Origin: Halomonas nitroreducens
GTDB taxonomy: Bacteria; Pseudomonadota; Gammaproteobacteria; Pseudomonadales; Halomonadaceae
NCBI RefSeq assembly: GCF_003966155.1
Contig: NZ_RXNS01000012.1
Coordinates: 62,001-126,000, forward strand
DNA: 64,000 bases
Direction of reading: 5' to 3'
Made by a program: the position numbers and the translations under genes. Of the stretch, positions 1 through 6,548 are shown piece after piece. Position 1 is the first letter of the stretch, and every line of letters begins with the position of its first letter. Under the pieces are notes generated by a model that saw nothing but the letters and a program-made list of their open reading frames with translations, was not told where the DNA came from and did no database searches.

Positions 1-128
1 AAGAATCTCGGACGGTGTCCCATCTTGACCTCGTGGGCGATCTTAGCGAGCAGCCCCATCATCACGGCCCCACCTGCGGATAGAGCCAGCAGGGCATCTT
101 GCAGCCAGCCGGTGTTTCGCCATGGCAT
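1..128 (-). CDS. Phage holin family protein (partial)
   Basis: Only the first 42 codons are present; the gene runs off the left edge. It starts MPWRNTGW and continues with an Ala/Gly/Leu-rich membrane-like stretch (residues about 9-25, LLALSAGGAVMMGLLAKI) and a basic end with HEVKMGHRP, a pattern typical of small phage holins that let endolysin reach the cell wall. The ATG overlaps the endolysin stop codon (TGATG), so the two are translationally coupled. The assignment rests on this pattern and on the position next to the endolysin. The full length and number of membrane segments are unknown. Confidence 0.7.
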   Translation of the reverse strand, partial: MPWRNTGWLQDALLALSAGGAVMMGLLAKIAHEVKMGHRPRF

Positions 129-694
129 CAGGCGCCTCCATCTCGCAGTTCAATGACGCGGCGCAACCACCCGAAGGAGAACGCCTCCTGACTCTCCCGG
201 CGCTCGGCCAACTCCACCAGGAACGCCAGGCGCAGGCCGTTGACCGCGTGCGCCAGCACATGCAGCCCAGGGCGGCCCCGGGTCTCGTGGTAGGCCTCCA
301 AGGCACCTAGGGTGGCCGGGCCGACGGCGCCATCCACGGCGATGTCGTCGTAGTCGCGCTCGACGCGGTTCAGCACATTGAGCAGGCGCTGGAGGTACTC
401 GCCGGCGCGGCCCGGCCCGGAGTTGACCCCGAAGTCGAATAGGTACTCGGCCAGCGGCTCGTGGATCTCGGCGACCTGATCGAGGCGCAGGCTGTGCCAG
501 TAGCGATCCGCGTAGATCTCGAAGGCCAGGCGGCGAGGCAGCTCGCGCATGTCGCCCTTGTACCCATGGCGCCGAGCTACGGCCTCGGTGATGCCGTAGC
601 GGGTCGGGCCACCACGGTCGGCGCTGTGATTCACATAGCCGCCCTCCCGATCGACGACCTCATCGATCAGGCGGCGCTGTAGCGGCTGAGACAT
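128..694 (-). CDS. Phage endolysin, glycoside hydrolase 108 family (N-acetylmuramidase)
   Basis: This 188-residue protein cuts the glycan strands of peptidoglycan at lysis. The N-terminal signature EGGYVNHSADRGGPTRYGIT carries the catalytic glutamate (Glu17) and the GGpT-yGIT motif of the GH108 family. The C-terminal half fits the peptidoglycan-binding domain that accompanies it. There is no signal peptide, so export needs the holin encoded next door. The start at 694 is chosen because GAGG lies just upstream; an in-frame extension upstream has no support. It overlaps the holin gene by a few bases and is the second-last visible gene of the leftward operon. Confidence 0.9.
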   Translation of the reverse strand: MSQPLQRRLIDEVVDREGGYVNHSADRGGPTRYGITEAVARRHGYKGDMRELPRRLAFEIYADRYWHSLRLDQVAEIHEPLAEYLFDFGVNSGPGRAGEYLQRLLNVLNRVERDYDDIAVDGAVGPATLGALEAYHETRGRPGLHVLAHAVNGLRLAFLVELAERRESQEAFSFGWLRRVIELRDGGA

Positions 695-774
695 GATGAC
701 CTCGGCGAAGAAAAGGCCGCCCAGGGGAGAGACGCTCGAGGGGGACACCGAGCCAGGGCGGCACAAACGGAAGC

Positions 775-800
775 GCCCCGGCGGGAAAGCCCGCCAGGGC
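775..800 (-). terminator. Hairpin between putative late regulator and lysis genes
   Basis: GCCCCGGCGGG and CCCGCCAGGGC flank the four-base loop AAAG, giving a GC-rich stem of about 11 pairs with one mismatch. It lies between the gene ending at 829 and the endolysin, where lambda carries the terminator overridden by antiterminator Q. No clear T-run follows, so its role as a terminator is inferred from position only. Confidence 0.4.
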
Positions 801-828
801 GCAGTAATCGACAATGGCTATAGAGTAG

Positions 829-1440
829 CTACCCAGTTACCAAAACGCAAGATGTTGTGTTTTCTTCCTCGATCCTGTGGATAACATGGCGCACCATTCG
901 CCCCCGCGCCTGGGTCGCCGCCTTGCGCATGGCACCCGCTGACAGGAACCGGCAGCCACCACCTGGTGGGAACCCGAGCCGCTGCAGGGCCCACACCTGG
1001 CGCGAGGGGTGCGCCAGCTGCTCGCTGGTGAGCTCTCGCTTCTCATCCCTGGGCGCCATCGAGCGAGCCACCAGACGGGTGCACATCAGTACCGCAGCGG
1101 CCTGGTGCTCGGTGATCCCGCCGACCAGGGCATGCGCCACCTGCGCCAGCTCGCTCTCGTAGCAGTACCGGGTCGCCGCTTCAGCCATGTGGTCGACGGC
1201 GCCCGTCACCTCCCCACGGCCTTCACCGATCCCGTCCACCGGCGAGACCGGAGCAAAACCGGGGTTTCGATGGCGCTGGCCCAGCCGCCACTCCGCCTCG
1301 ATCTCCATCAGCTCTGCGACCATGGCGCGGGCCGCCTCCTGGCTGCGCGCCTGTTTGGGCCCCAGCGTTCGCATCACCTCCTCCAGCTGGCGGACCGACA
1401 TGCGCGTCAGGTCCCCTCCGACCAGTTGGCTCGTTCGCAT
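829..1440 (-). CDS. Prophage protein of unknown function, in antiterminator Q position
   Basis: The 203-residue product is rich in Arg, Ala and Glu and mostly helical by eye, with a possible helix-turn-helix-like stretch near ITEHQAAAVLMCTRLVARSM. No family is recognised. It is the last gene before the lysis genes, the place usually held by a late-gene antiterminator, and a hairpin follows it. ATG at 1440 is preferred over GTG at 1443 because it overlaps the upstream stop as TGATG. A role in late transcription is inferred from position only. Confidence 0.65.
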   Translation of the reverse strand: MRTSQLVGGDLTRMSVRQLEEVMRTLGPKQARSQEAARAMVAELMEIEAEWRLGQRHRNPGFAPVSPVDGIGEGRGEVTGAVDHMAEAATRYCYESELAQVAHALVGGITEHQAAAVLMCTRLVARSMAPRDEKRELTSEQLAHPSRQVWALQRLGFPPGGGCRFLSAGAMRKAATQARGRMVRHVIHRIEEENTTSCVLVTG

Positions 1441-1994
1441 CACTCCCTCCAGTCAGTCCCCGACTCGATACGCCGCACAGCGCCCACCACCCGGGTCGGC
1501 GGCAACGCCATGTACTCCCTCAGCACCGCCCGGGCCTCCTCTAGGCCTCGCGCCAGCACGGCCCCATACCCCCGCTCGTCGGCCAGCGCCAGCCAGTCAC
1601 GCTGGGAAGGCGCGATGGCGGCATGCCGGGGCGGCGTCGCCTTGAGCTCGAGATACAGCCCAAACAGACCCCCACGCGCCTCCATCACCACCAGGTCGGA
1701 CACCCCGGCCTTCACGCCCTGCCGCTTCAGGTCGGCCGCCGTCTTCTTGTTGCGCTGGCCGCCGTTGGGTACGTGGTAGGTCACCGGGTAGGCCTGGCCC
1801 ACCTCGGACCCGCGCTGCCACTCCCCATAGAGCCAGAGCACCAACGCCTTCTGCTCGTTGCCCTCGTGATCGATACGGGGTGCCCCGGGGGCGGCGGGCT
1901 TGGCAGTCCCGGTCTTCCCCATGGTCGGCGCGGTGAGGGACCTCTCCCGCCAGGTCCGCTTGCGACGGGTAATCCGCTTCGGCGTCGACGCCAT
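1440..1994 (-). CDS. VRR-NUC domain nuclease
   Basis: This 184-residue protein belongs to the PD-(D/E)XK superfamily. A basic N-terminal tail (about 40 residues) precedes the domain. Visible catalytic elements are Asp100 in GVSDLVV, Glu116-x-Lys118 in YLELK, and Gln131 in SQRDW. Such proteins in phages are thought to act on branched DNA, in the genomic place where others carry RusA or NinG. A strong Shine-Dalgarno (AAGGAGG) precedes the ATG, and the start overlaps the stop of a 21-codon gene. A longer in-frame reading to 2264 overlaps the neighbouring gene and is not supported. Confidence 0.85.
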   Translation of the reverse strand: MASTPKRITRRKRTWRERSLTAPTMGKTGTAKPAAPGAPRIDHEGNEQKALVLWLYGEWQRGSEVGQAYPVTYHVPNGGQRNKKTAADLKRQGVKAGVSDLVVMEARGGLFGLYLELKATPPRHAAIAPSQRDWLALADERGYGAVLARGLEEARAVLREYMALPPTRVVGAVRRIESGTDWRE

Positions 1995-2059
1995 CAGCTC
2001 GCCCTCCTTGGCTTGTTCACGTATCGGGCACCCCGGGGCTGCTCCCTCGGCTCGCTCAT
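1994..2059 (-). CDS. Candidate 21-residue peptide gene, coupled on both sides
   Basis: A short reading frame, MSEPREQPRGARYVNKPRRA plus Ser, begins with an ATG that overlaps the stop of the upstream 86-residue gene (ATGA). Its own stop overlaps the ATG of the nuclease gene (TGATG). The peptide is basic and proline/arginine-rich. It may be a true small protein, or a leader that carries ribosomes to the nuclease gene, whose Shine-Dalgarno lies inside it. Support is only the precise coupling at both ends. Confidence 0.4.
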   Translation of the reverse strand: MSEPREQPRGARYVNKPRRAS

Positions 2060-2316
2060 ACCGCCAGCTCCTCGTTCCGATCCCAGGCGTCGAAGCGGCG
2101 GGCGATGTCCCGCAGCCGATCGGACGCCTGGCGGTTGGTGGCCAGCCAGCCGAGGCTCTCGACCCCGCACGCCCGCTCGAGCCACCGCTTCGCCGTGGTG
2201 CGGTTGTGCGGCCAGCCATGGGGCGTGGCCGCCGTGGCATCGAGCCACTCGCAGAACCGCTCACTCTCGGCCAGGGCGCGGGCCTGGTCTTCGCTCGGGT
2301 GGTGGCGCTCGGTCAT
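2056..2316 (-). CDS. Prophage hypothetical protein (86 aa)
   Basis: A small soluble, charged protein beginning MTERHHPSEDQARALAESER, with several Trp residues and an Arg-rich middle. No family is recognised. The ATG overlaps the stop of the peptidase-like gene upstream (ATGA), and its stop overlaps the next small gene. This tight packing is typical of nin-like regions in lambdoid phages. Confidence 0.7.
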   Translation of the reverse strand: MTERHHPSEDQARALAESERFCEWLDATAATPHGWPHNRTTAKRWLERACGVESLGWLATNRQASDRLRDIARRFDAWDRNEELAV

Positions 2317-2753
2317 GCGGCCTTGCCCTCCTTGCGCTTCATGCCCCGCAGGATCTCGGTATCGAGGTAGGTGACGTCTACTCGCGCCAGCTCGCCGCCC
2401 ATGATGGCGTCAGGGCCATACGCCTCGACGCCCTCGCGGCCGGTATTCGGGTCGTGGACCACATAGCCCGTTTCGGAGGCCTCGACTATGACCGCGTGCA
2501 GTTTGCCCGGCTGGTTCAGGCTCGGCGCCGAGACGAGATAGGCTCCCACCCAGGGGAACGGGTGGCCGGCGCCAGCGATCTTGACCGGGAAGATGCCGTT
2601 CTCCACCAAGACCAGGGCGTCGTCTTCCCAGCAGATCCCGCGATCGCCGAAGCGCTCGATCAGCGCATCGATGGACTCACCGGTCACCATGGCCAGGCAG
2701 GCATGGGCGCAGGTGTTTGCGGTAGGTTGTTGCAGCGGCGTGACTTTGATCAT
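2313..2753 (-). CDS. Papain-like cysteine peptidase, C39-like fold
   Basis: The 146-residue protein has the order expected of a C39-type peptidase: Cys15 in NTCAHACLAMVTG near the N-terminus, His86 in LHAVIVEA and Asp101 in VVHDPNTG. These could form a Cys-His-Asp triad. It lacks the ABC transporter and membrane domains of bacteriocin-processing C39 enzymes, so it is a stand-alone cytoplasmic enzyme or binding domain. It lies between tiny unknown genes in the early operon. Substrate and role are unknown; modification or cleavage of a host or phage protein is possible. Confidence 0.7.
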   Translation of the reverse strand: MIKVTPLQQPTANTCAHACLAMVTGESIDALIERFGDRGICWEDDALVLVENGIFPVKIAGAGHPFPWVGAYLVSAPSLNQPGKLHAVIVEASETGYVVHDPNTGREGVEAYGPDAIMGGELARVDVTYLDTEILRGMKRKEGKAA

Positions 2754-3040
2754 CCTGCTCTCCTTTGCTGGCGCTCCCAGCGCTGGTAGTCGGCGACGAT
2801 CCGGTCGAGCATCGCCCGGGCCGAGGCGCTGTGGTCGATCTCGGCGCGACTCGCCACCCCGCAGGCCAGGCGGATGGCATCGGCGGCGTCCTGCTCGGTG
2901 TGGGTGCCATCCGGCAGCTGTCCCTCGGCCATGCCGTGCTGGCACCGGCGCCGCCGGTCGAGGTAAAGGCGGAAGCGCGGGTTCTGACACAAGATCGCCG
3001 CGCGACGGGCCTGCGGGCCGCCCTTGAGATGTGCGGTCAT
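2750..3040 (-). CDS. Prophage hypothetical protein (96 aa)
   Basis: It begins MTAHLKGGPQARRAAILCQN and is rich in Arg and Ala, with a helical C-terminal half ending in MLDRIVADYQRWERQQRRAG. The N-terminal part resembles small phage proteins of the nin region that bind nucleic acid, but no family can be named. It overlaps both neighbours by four bases (ATGA) and so belongs to one translationally coupled string. Confidence 0.7.
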   Translation of the reverse strand: MTAHLKGGPQARRAAILCQNPRFRLYLDRRRRCQHGMAEGQLPDGTHTEQDAADAIRLACGVASRAEIDHSASARAMLDRIVADYQRWERQQRRAG

Positions 3041-3228
3041 CGGAACGTCCTCCCCGGGGCGATGCGACGGTTCTGCCGGCAGTCCTGGCAGGTGTCGTGG
3101 GTGATGTGCCGGGTGCGGCCGGGCCGCTCGGGGTCCGACACGGCGTCGCGGAAGTGGCCGACGGGCGCCAGCCGGTGGCAGGCCGCGCACCGCTGGCGGC
3201 TGGGACGAGTCAGAGGCGCGGCTGCCAT
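3037..3228 (-). CDS. Small four-cysteine protein, probable zinc finger
   Basis: The 63-residue product carries CAAC (residues about 14-17) and CQDC (about 48-51), which could hold one zinc ion in a treble-clef or HNH-like small fold. Basic residues dominate both ends, so nucleic acid binding is likely. ATG at 3228 is preferred to GTG at 3231 because of its position at the upstream stop (TGATG). Function is unknown. Confidence 0.65.
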   Translation of the reverse strand: MAAAPLTRPSRQRCAACHRLAPVGHFRDAVSDPERPGRTRHITHDTCQDCRQNRRIAPGRTFR

Positions 3229-3527
3229 CACGCCTTCACCTCCCGGCTTGCGTTGTGACGCTGGATCCGCGCAGCGTGCGCCGCGGCTCGGCCGGCCTCG
3301 GTCAGGGCATAGGCCGGGTGCCAGGCGTCGCCGACCTTCTCCTCGGCGGCGATGTAGATGAACCCCAGGCGCTCCAGTCGGGTGCAGGTGCTGGCCACCT
3401 GGCGCCAGATCGGGCCCTCACCGGCGGCCGAGCTCAGCCGGCGGTGGAGATGGGCGATGGTCAGGGTGTCGCCGGCGGCGCGGCGCAGCGCCAGCAGGAC
3501 TTCGTTCTCGAGATCGACGGGCTTCAT
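3228..3527 (-). CDS. Predicted winged-helix protein (99 aa)
   Basis: It begins MKPVDLENEVLLALRRAAGD and includes a pattern typical of winged-helix domains: a helix, LTIAHLHRRL, then TRLERLGFIYIAAEE leading to a strand pair, and a C-terminal helix. It probably binds DNA. It overlaps the previous gene by four bases. No target or named family is identifiable. Confidence 0.65.
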   Translation of the reverse strand: MKPVDLENEVLLALRRAAGDTLTIAHLHRRLSSAAGEGPIWRQVASTCTRLERLGFIYIAAEEKVGDAWHPAYALTEAGRAAAHAARIQRHNASREVKA

Positions 3528-3826
3528 TGCTCGGCTCCCTCCTTCTCCTCCTCGACGATGGCGAGCACCTGGCGCGCCGGCCGGCCCGCAGTACCCACGA
3601 CCTCGATCTCGCCCCGGTCCAACAACTCATGGCAGCGCGGGCAGACGGTCTGGATCGGCAGCCCGGTATGCTCGACCAGGTCATGCCGAGTGCTGGGGCC
3701 GTGCTGACTCAGGGCCTCGAGCACCAGACGGTGTTGCTGGTTGGCACGCCCGGAGCGGCGCACGTCGTCATAGGCCTCGCGGGAGACCTCGTTGCCGGTC
3801 GGTTGCATCACTGCGCTCATGGTCAT
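3524..3826 (-). CDS. Predicted winged-helix protein with CPRC motif (100 aa)
   Basis: After about 25 flexible residues comes a winged-helix-like domain: HRLVLEALSQHGPSTRHDLV, then EHTGLPIQTVCPRCHELLDR and GEIEVVGTAGRPARQVLAI. The central helix carries CPRC in the recognition-helix position. Two adjacent winged-helix genes suggest a pair of small regulators. GGAGGGGA precedes ATG 3826, and this ATG overlaps the stop of the P-like gene. Confidence 0.65.
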   Translation of the reverse strand: MTMSAVMQPTGNEVSREAYDDVRRSGRANQQHRLVLEALSQHGPSTRHDLVEHTGLPIQTVCPRCHELLDRGEIEVVGTAGRPARQVLAIVEEEKEGAEQ

Positions 3827-4665
3827 CCCCTCCCCAGGGCGGCCTTCAGGGACCGGAGCCCCTGGTCGGCGTTCATGGCGTGCGGCAGGCCCGCGGCCTC
3901 GGCCTGGCGGGCGGCCTCGTCTCGGCTGGCGCGCTCGGCCAGCTCGGCCCGGCGGCGCTTGGCGTCGTGCTCCAGGGCCGCCCGGGGGCGCATGCTGTCG
4001 CCCCGGGCCACCCGCTCCACCACGCAGTCGCGGTTGTCGCTGGCGTAGTAGTGCTCGAACTGCCGGCGGTGCTCGCCGAGCTGGTGGTAGCTGGCGCTGC
4101 GCATGTTGTGCAGGTCGACGTGCTCGGCGGCGGCGGCCACGGCGTCGTGGATGAACGGCTTGCCGGCGAACGCGTGATCCTGGACGTTGCGCCAGGCCTG
4201 CTCGGTGCTCGGCAGCCCCAGCGGCTCCGGGCGCAGGCGGCACGCCTTGGCGAACAGCATCGGGCTGTCCGGCGGCCAGGCGGTGCGACCTTGAGCCACG
4301 GCTTCGCCGGCGGCGGCGTTCAGGGCGGCCAGCCCGCAAGTCACGTGGGCCTCGCTAAGGTGCTGCAGGGCCTGGAGCCACTCGTGGCGAACGTCGAGGC
4401 AGATCCACTCGCCCTCGAGCTCCTCGCCCCAGCCGGCCTCGGCGCAGCGGCGGCGCCAGTGCACCCCGTACAGCTGCCCCAGGGCGTCGAACAGCCGGTC
4501 GATGGTCTGCTCAGTGACCGGGGTCAAGCTCCCCGTCGTAGACCGATCCCCCTGGCGCTGCTGGGTCTTGCGCTCGGCGGCGGCGCTCAAGCTCGCGACG
4601 AGCCTCCGCGGCGCTGAGGTTCGAGAAGCGCTGGCGCTGGCCAGCAGGTCCTGTGCGGTGTCCAT
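3823..4665 (-). CDS. Replication protein P-like helicase loader
   Basis: This 280-residue protein fits the phage replication protein P family, which loads the host DnaB helicase at the phage origin. Signs are the core FDALGQLYGVHW (about residues 58-70), the segment WPPDSPMLFAKACR and the motif LGLPSTEQAWRNV, followed by helical regions and a charged C-terminal coiled region. The start at 4665 is supported by GGGAGGA seven bases upstream. It therefore begins 155 bases inside the upstream O-like gene in another frame, a much longer overlap than the usual four bases. A TTG at 4527 is possible, but its spacing to a Shine-Dalgarno is poor. Confidence 0.8.
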   Translation of the reverse strand: MDTAQDLLASASASRTSAPRRLVASLSAAAERKTQQRQGDRSTTGSLTPVTEQTIDRLFDALGQLYGVHWRRRCAEAGWGEELEGEWICLDVRHEWLQALQHLSEAHVTCGLAALNAAAGEAVAQGRTAWPPDSPMLFAKACRLRPEPLGLPSTEQAWRNVQDHAFAGKPFIHDAVAAAAEHVDLHNMRSASYHQLGEHRRQFEHYYASDNRDCVVERVARGDSMRPRAALEHDAKRRRAELAERASRDEAARQAEAAGLPHAMNADQGLRSLKAALGRG

Positions 4666-5512
4666 GAGGCTGTCCTCCCGTGGCGGAGCCGGCCGCAGGC
4701 GGAGCGCGGCGGGCATCGTTGCGGATCCAGTCGACGAACTTGGCGACCCAGGCGGCCTGACCGTGGCGGCGTCCCGGGGCATCGGCGTGGTGGGCGGTGA
4801 ACTTGGCCAGCTGGGCCGGGGCGTACTCGGTGTCGGCAGGCAAGCCGGCGCGCTGGCAGGCCATGGCGAACGCCTCGGGCTCGGGCTGCCAGTCGAGGGT
4901 CATGGCAAAGCGGTGATCGCCCGCCGGGGGCTGGCCGTCGTCGTCATGGCCGGCGGCTTGCTCGAACACCGGGTGCTCGCTCGGCGCGTCGCCCGCGCCA
5001 GAGAGAGAGTGGGGGTTGGTTCCGGACGGTTCGGGTGCAGCTCCTGCACCCCGTGGCGTCGTCATTTGCACCCCGTTGGCAGAATCCTGCAACCCGCTAT
5101 CTCCACGGGGTGCAGCCTGTGCACCTCGCGAGTCATTCCCACGGGGTGCAGAATTTGCACCCGGCTCGGGGGGCATGTCCGGCGCCTGCTCGTCGCCGAT
5201 CGGCTCGAGCTCCTCGAGCCCCATGCCCAGGGCGAGGTCGTACACCGTGGGGCGACGGTCGGCGCGGTCGATGATCGCCGCGGCCACCCGCTGGTTGCCC
5301 TTACGGATGAGCCCCTTGTCCTGCAGCAGCTTGAGCTTGGCGATCACCGTGCGGCGGCCCAGGCCGGTATAGCGGCGCAGCAGGTCGACGCTCGGGAAGG
5401 CGTGCCGCCCCTCGTGGTTGGCATGGTTGGCCAGGCCGAACAGCACCGCTCGGGCACCAGGATCGGTGACGGCCTGCTGATGGAGGGCCCAGGTGGTGGC
5501 TTCAACCGACAT
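4511..5512 (-). CDS. O-like phage replication initiator, winged-helix plus DnaT-like domain
   Basis: The 333-residue protein has an N-terminal helix-turn-helix domain of the replication initiator type (about 1-95; FPSVDLLRRYTGLGRRTVIA) and a long Pro/Gly/Ala-rich linker. Near the C-terminus is a DnaT-like ssDNA-binding domain (about 205-265; LDWQPEPEAF to WVAKFVDWIRND). It should recognise the phage origin and recruit the P-like loader. ATG 5512 follows GGGAGGTGGCT; the GTG six bases earlier lies in the Shine-Dalgarno and is rejected. The linker is encoded by repeated TGCACCCCGTGG elements, like the iterons within lambda O. Confidence 0.8.
   Translation of the reverse strand: MSVEATTWALHQQAVTDPGARAVLFGLANHANHEGRHAFPSVDLLRRYTGLGRRTVIAKLKLLQDKGLIRKGNQRVAAAIIDRADRRPTVYDLALGMGLEELEPIGDEQAPDMPPEPGANSAPRGNDSRGAQAAPRGDSGLQDSANGVQMTTPRGAGAAPEPSGTNPHSLSGAGDAPSEHPVFEQAAGHDDDGQPPAGDHRFAMTLDWQPEPEAFAMACQRAGLPADTEYAPAQLAKFTAHHADAPGRRHGQAAWVAKFVDWIRNDARRAPPAAGSATGGQPHGHRTGPAGQRQRFSNLSAAEARRELERRRRAQDPAAPGGSVYDGELDPGH
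5032..5167. repeat. Iteron-like repeats in the O-like gene: candidate phage origin
   Basis: About seven copies of a sequence close to TGCACCCCGTGG occur within 136 bases, in both orientations. Good copies are at 5045-5056, 5067-5079, 5103-5114 (inverted) and 5138-5150 (inverted). Weaker ones are at 5034-5040, 5088-5098, 5120-5130 and 5156-5165. They encode the linker of the initiator, as the lambda origin lies within gene O. Function as initiator binding sites is inferred. Confidence 0.65.
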
Positions 5513-5534
5513 AGCCACCTCCCAGGGAATAGAG

Positions 5535-5597
5535 GGCCACGGTGTTACCCGCTACATTAGGAGCTTCCACACATCCCAATGGAGCAACACCGTGGCC
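5535..5597. repeat. 12-bp perfect inverted repeat between O-like gene and reverse-strand gene
   Basis: GGCCACGGTGTT at 5535-5546 is matched exactly by AACACCGTGGCC at 5586-5597, with 39 bases between. The right arm covers the start codon of the plus-strand gene at 5592. It may be an operator, an RNA structure controlling that start, or a scar from insertion of the gene. Confidence 0.6.
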
Positions 5598-6032
5598 GAA
5601 ATCGAACCAATGCTGCACGAGCATGTTTGGGACCGGATCCTGCAAGAAACGGCGCAGCGCGTTGATAGTGAAAACCCAGACATGCCACGTTACGAACGCC
5701 CTGGAGCCATTCTTCCCATGGCCCTTCAGAGTTTCTTGGTTGCCTGCTACAGCCATGAAAGGATCAAAGCTCAAGAAGATCGACCTTGGGCTGTACTTAC
5801 CGGGCGAATGGGTGCCGAGCTCGATGCCGTAAACAAGCATCACTGGCTTCCCGCCACAGTGAGAGAACTCAGCGATGCGGACCTTTTCATGGCACTGCAC
5901 GACGAGTTGACTCAGCATTCGTACGACCCGGGTGTTTACCAAGCCGTCAAGGGAATATTCACGAAAAACGACATGTTCTCGCATATCAGTCACCTAGCAC
6001 CTGAACCGGAGGGCGCCTCACAAGCCGAATAG
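5592..6032 (+). CDS. Unknown protein on the reverse strand within the early operon
   Basis: The 146-residue acidic product starts at GTG 5592, eight bases after GGAG, and reads VAEIEPMLHEHVWDRIL onward. It is helical-looking, rich in Asp, Glu and His, with several Trp and no membrane segment. No family is recognised. It lies against the direction of the early operon, between the O-like gene and a coiled-coil gene whose end it overlaps by 43 bases. Base composition is less GC-rich than its neighbours. The complementary strand also has an open frame (5502-5993). The plus frame is preferred because of its Shine-Dalgarno, start and balanced composition, but this is not certain. Confidence 0.5.
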   Translation: MAEIEPMLHEHVWDRILQETAQRVDSENPDMPRYERPGAILPMALQSFLVACYSHERIKAQEDRPWAVLTGRMGAELDAVNKHHWLPATVRELSDADLFMALHDELTQHSYDPGVYQAVKGIFTKNDMFSHISHLAPEPEGASQAE

Positions 6033-6217
6033 AGCGCGGCGAGGTGCTGGCGATATGCTCGAATCTCCGCCAGCACCTCACGCTCGTGGCCCCGCTCCCG
6101 CCCTACCATTTCCTCTAGGCGAGAGACGCTTTCCCGGACTGCCTGAAGCTCTCCAATGAGGCGACCGAGCTCTTGTTCCACCTGCCACTGCTCCAGCAGC
6201 GGAATATCCTGCTTCAT
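5990..6217 (-). CDS. Small coiled-coil prophage protein (75 aa)
   Basis: It begins MKQDIPLLEQWQVEQELGRL and is almost entirely one amphipathic helix with heptad-like spacing (LIGELQAVRESVSRLEEMVG), ending in a Gly/Ser/Ala tail. It probably forms a dimeric coiled coil. GGGAG precedes the ATG, which overlaps the stop of the upstream gene (ATGA). Function is unknown. Confidence 0.65.
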   Translation of the reverse strand: MKQDIPLLEQWQVEQELGRLIGELQAVRESVSRLEEMVGRERGHEREVLAEIRAYRQHLAALYSACEAPSGSGAR

Positions 6218-6510
6218 CGTGCGTCTCCCTCGAGCTTCGCGAGCTCGGCCTTGTATTCCTCCACCAGCTGCGCGTGGTGGCTCCATTGCTCGACGATCCG
6301 CTCCCGGGCCTCGTCGTCCTCCTCCTCGGCCTTCACCAGCGCCAGCAGCGTGGCCATGGCGTGATGGAACCGGGCACGAAGGCGGGCCTCTTCAACCGGG
6401 CCCTGGTCGTGCAGCGCCTCCTCGACGGCGAGCCCCAGGCGGGACACCTCGAGGATCAGGTCGGTGCGTGAGCTCTCTCCGTAGCTCAGCAGCGTCAATG
6501 CGGCGGTCAT
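6214..6510 (-). CDS. Prophage helical protein (98 aa)
   Basis: It begins MTAALTLLSYGESSRTDLIL and is strongly acidic and helical, with long charged segments (LVKAEEEDDEARERIVEQWS) that suggest a coiled coil. It follows cro and overlaps the next coiled-coil gene, so the two may interact. GGGGAAGAG precedes the ATG. No family is recognised. Confidence 0.65.
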   Translation of the reverse strand: MTAALTLLSYGESSRTDLILEVSRLGLAVEEALHDQGPVEEARLRARFHHAMATLLALVKAEEEDDEARERIVEQWSHHAQLVEEYKAELAKLEGDAR

Positions 6511-6548
6511 CTCTTCCCCCTCGACTCCTGTATATCCAACCACCTCTC

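Noticed and set aside
5502..5993. 163-codon minus-strand frame opposite the gene at 5592, starting with a GTGA overlap
   Set aside because: It would fit the operon, but its composition (many Gly, Val, Cys, His and Trp) looks like an antisense shadow. The plus frame has a Shine-Dalgarno and balanced composition. This remains the least certain strand choice in the window.
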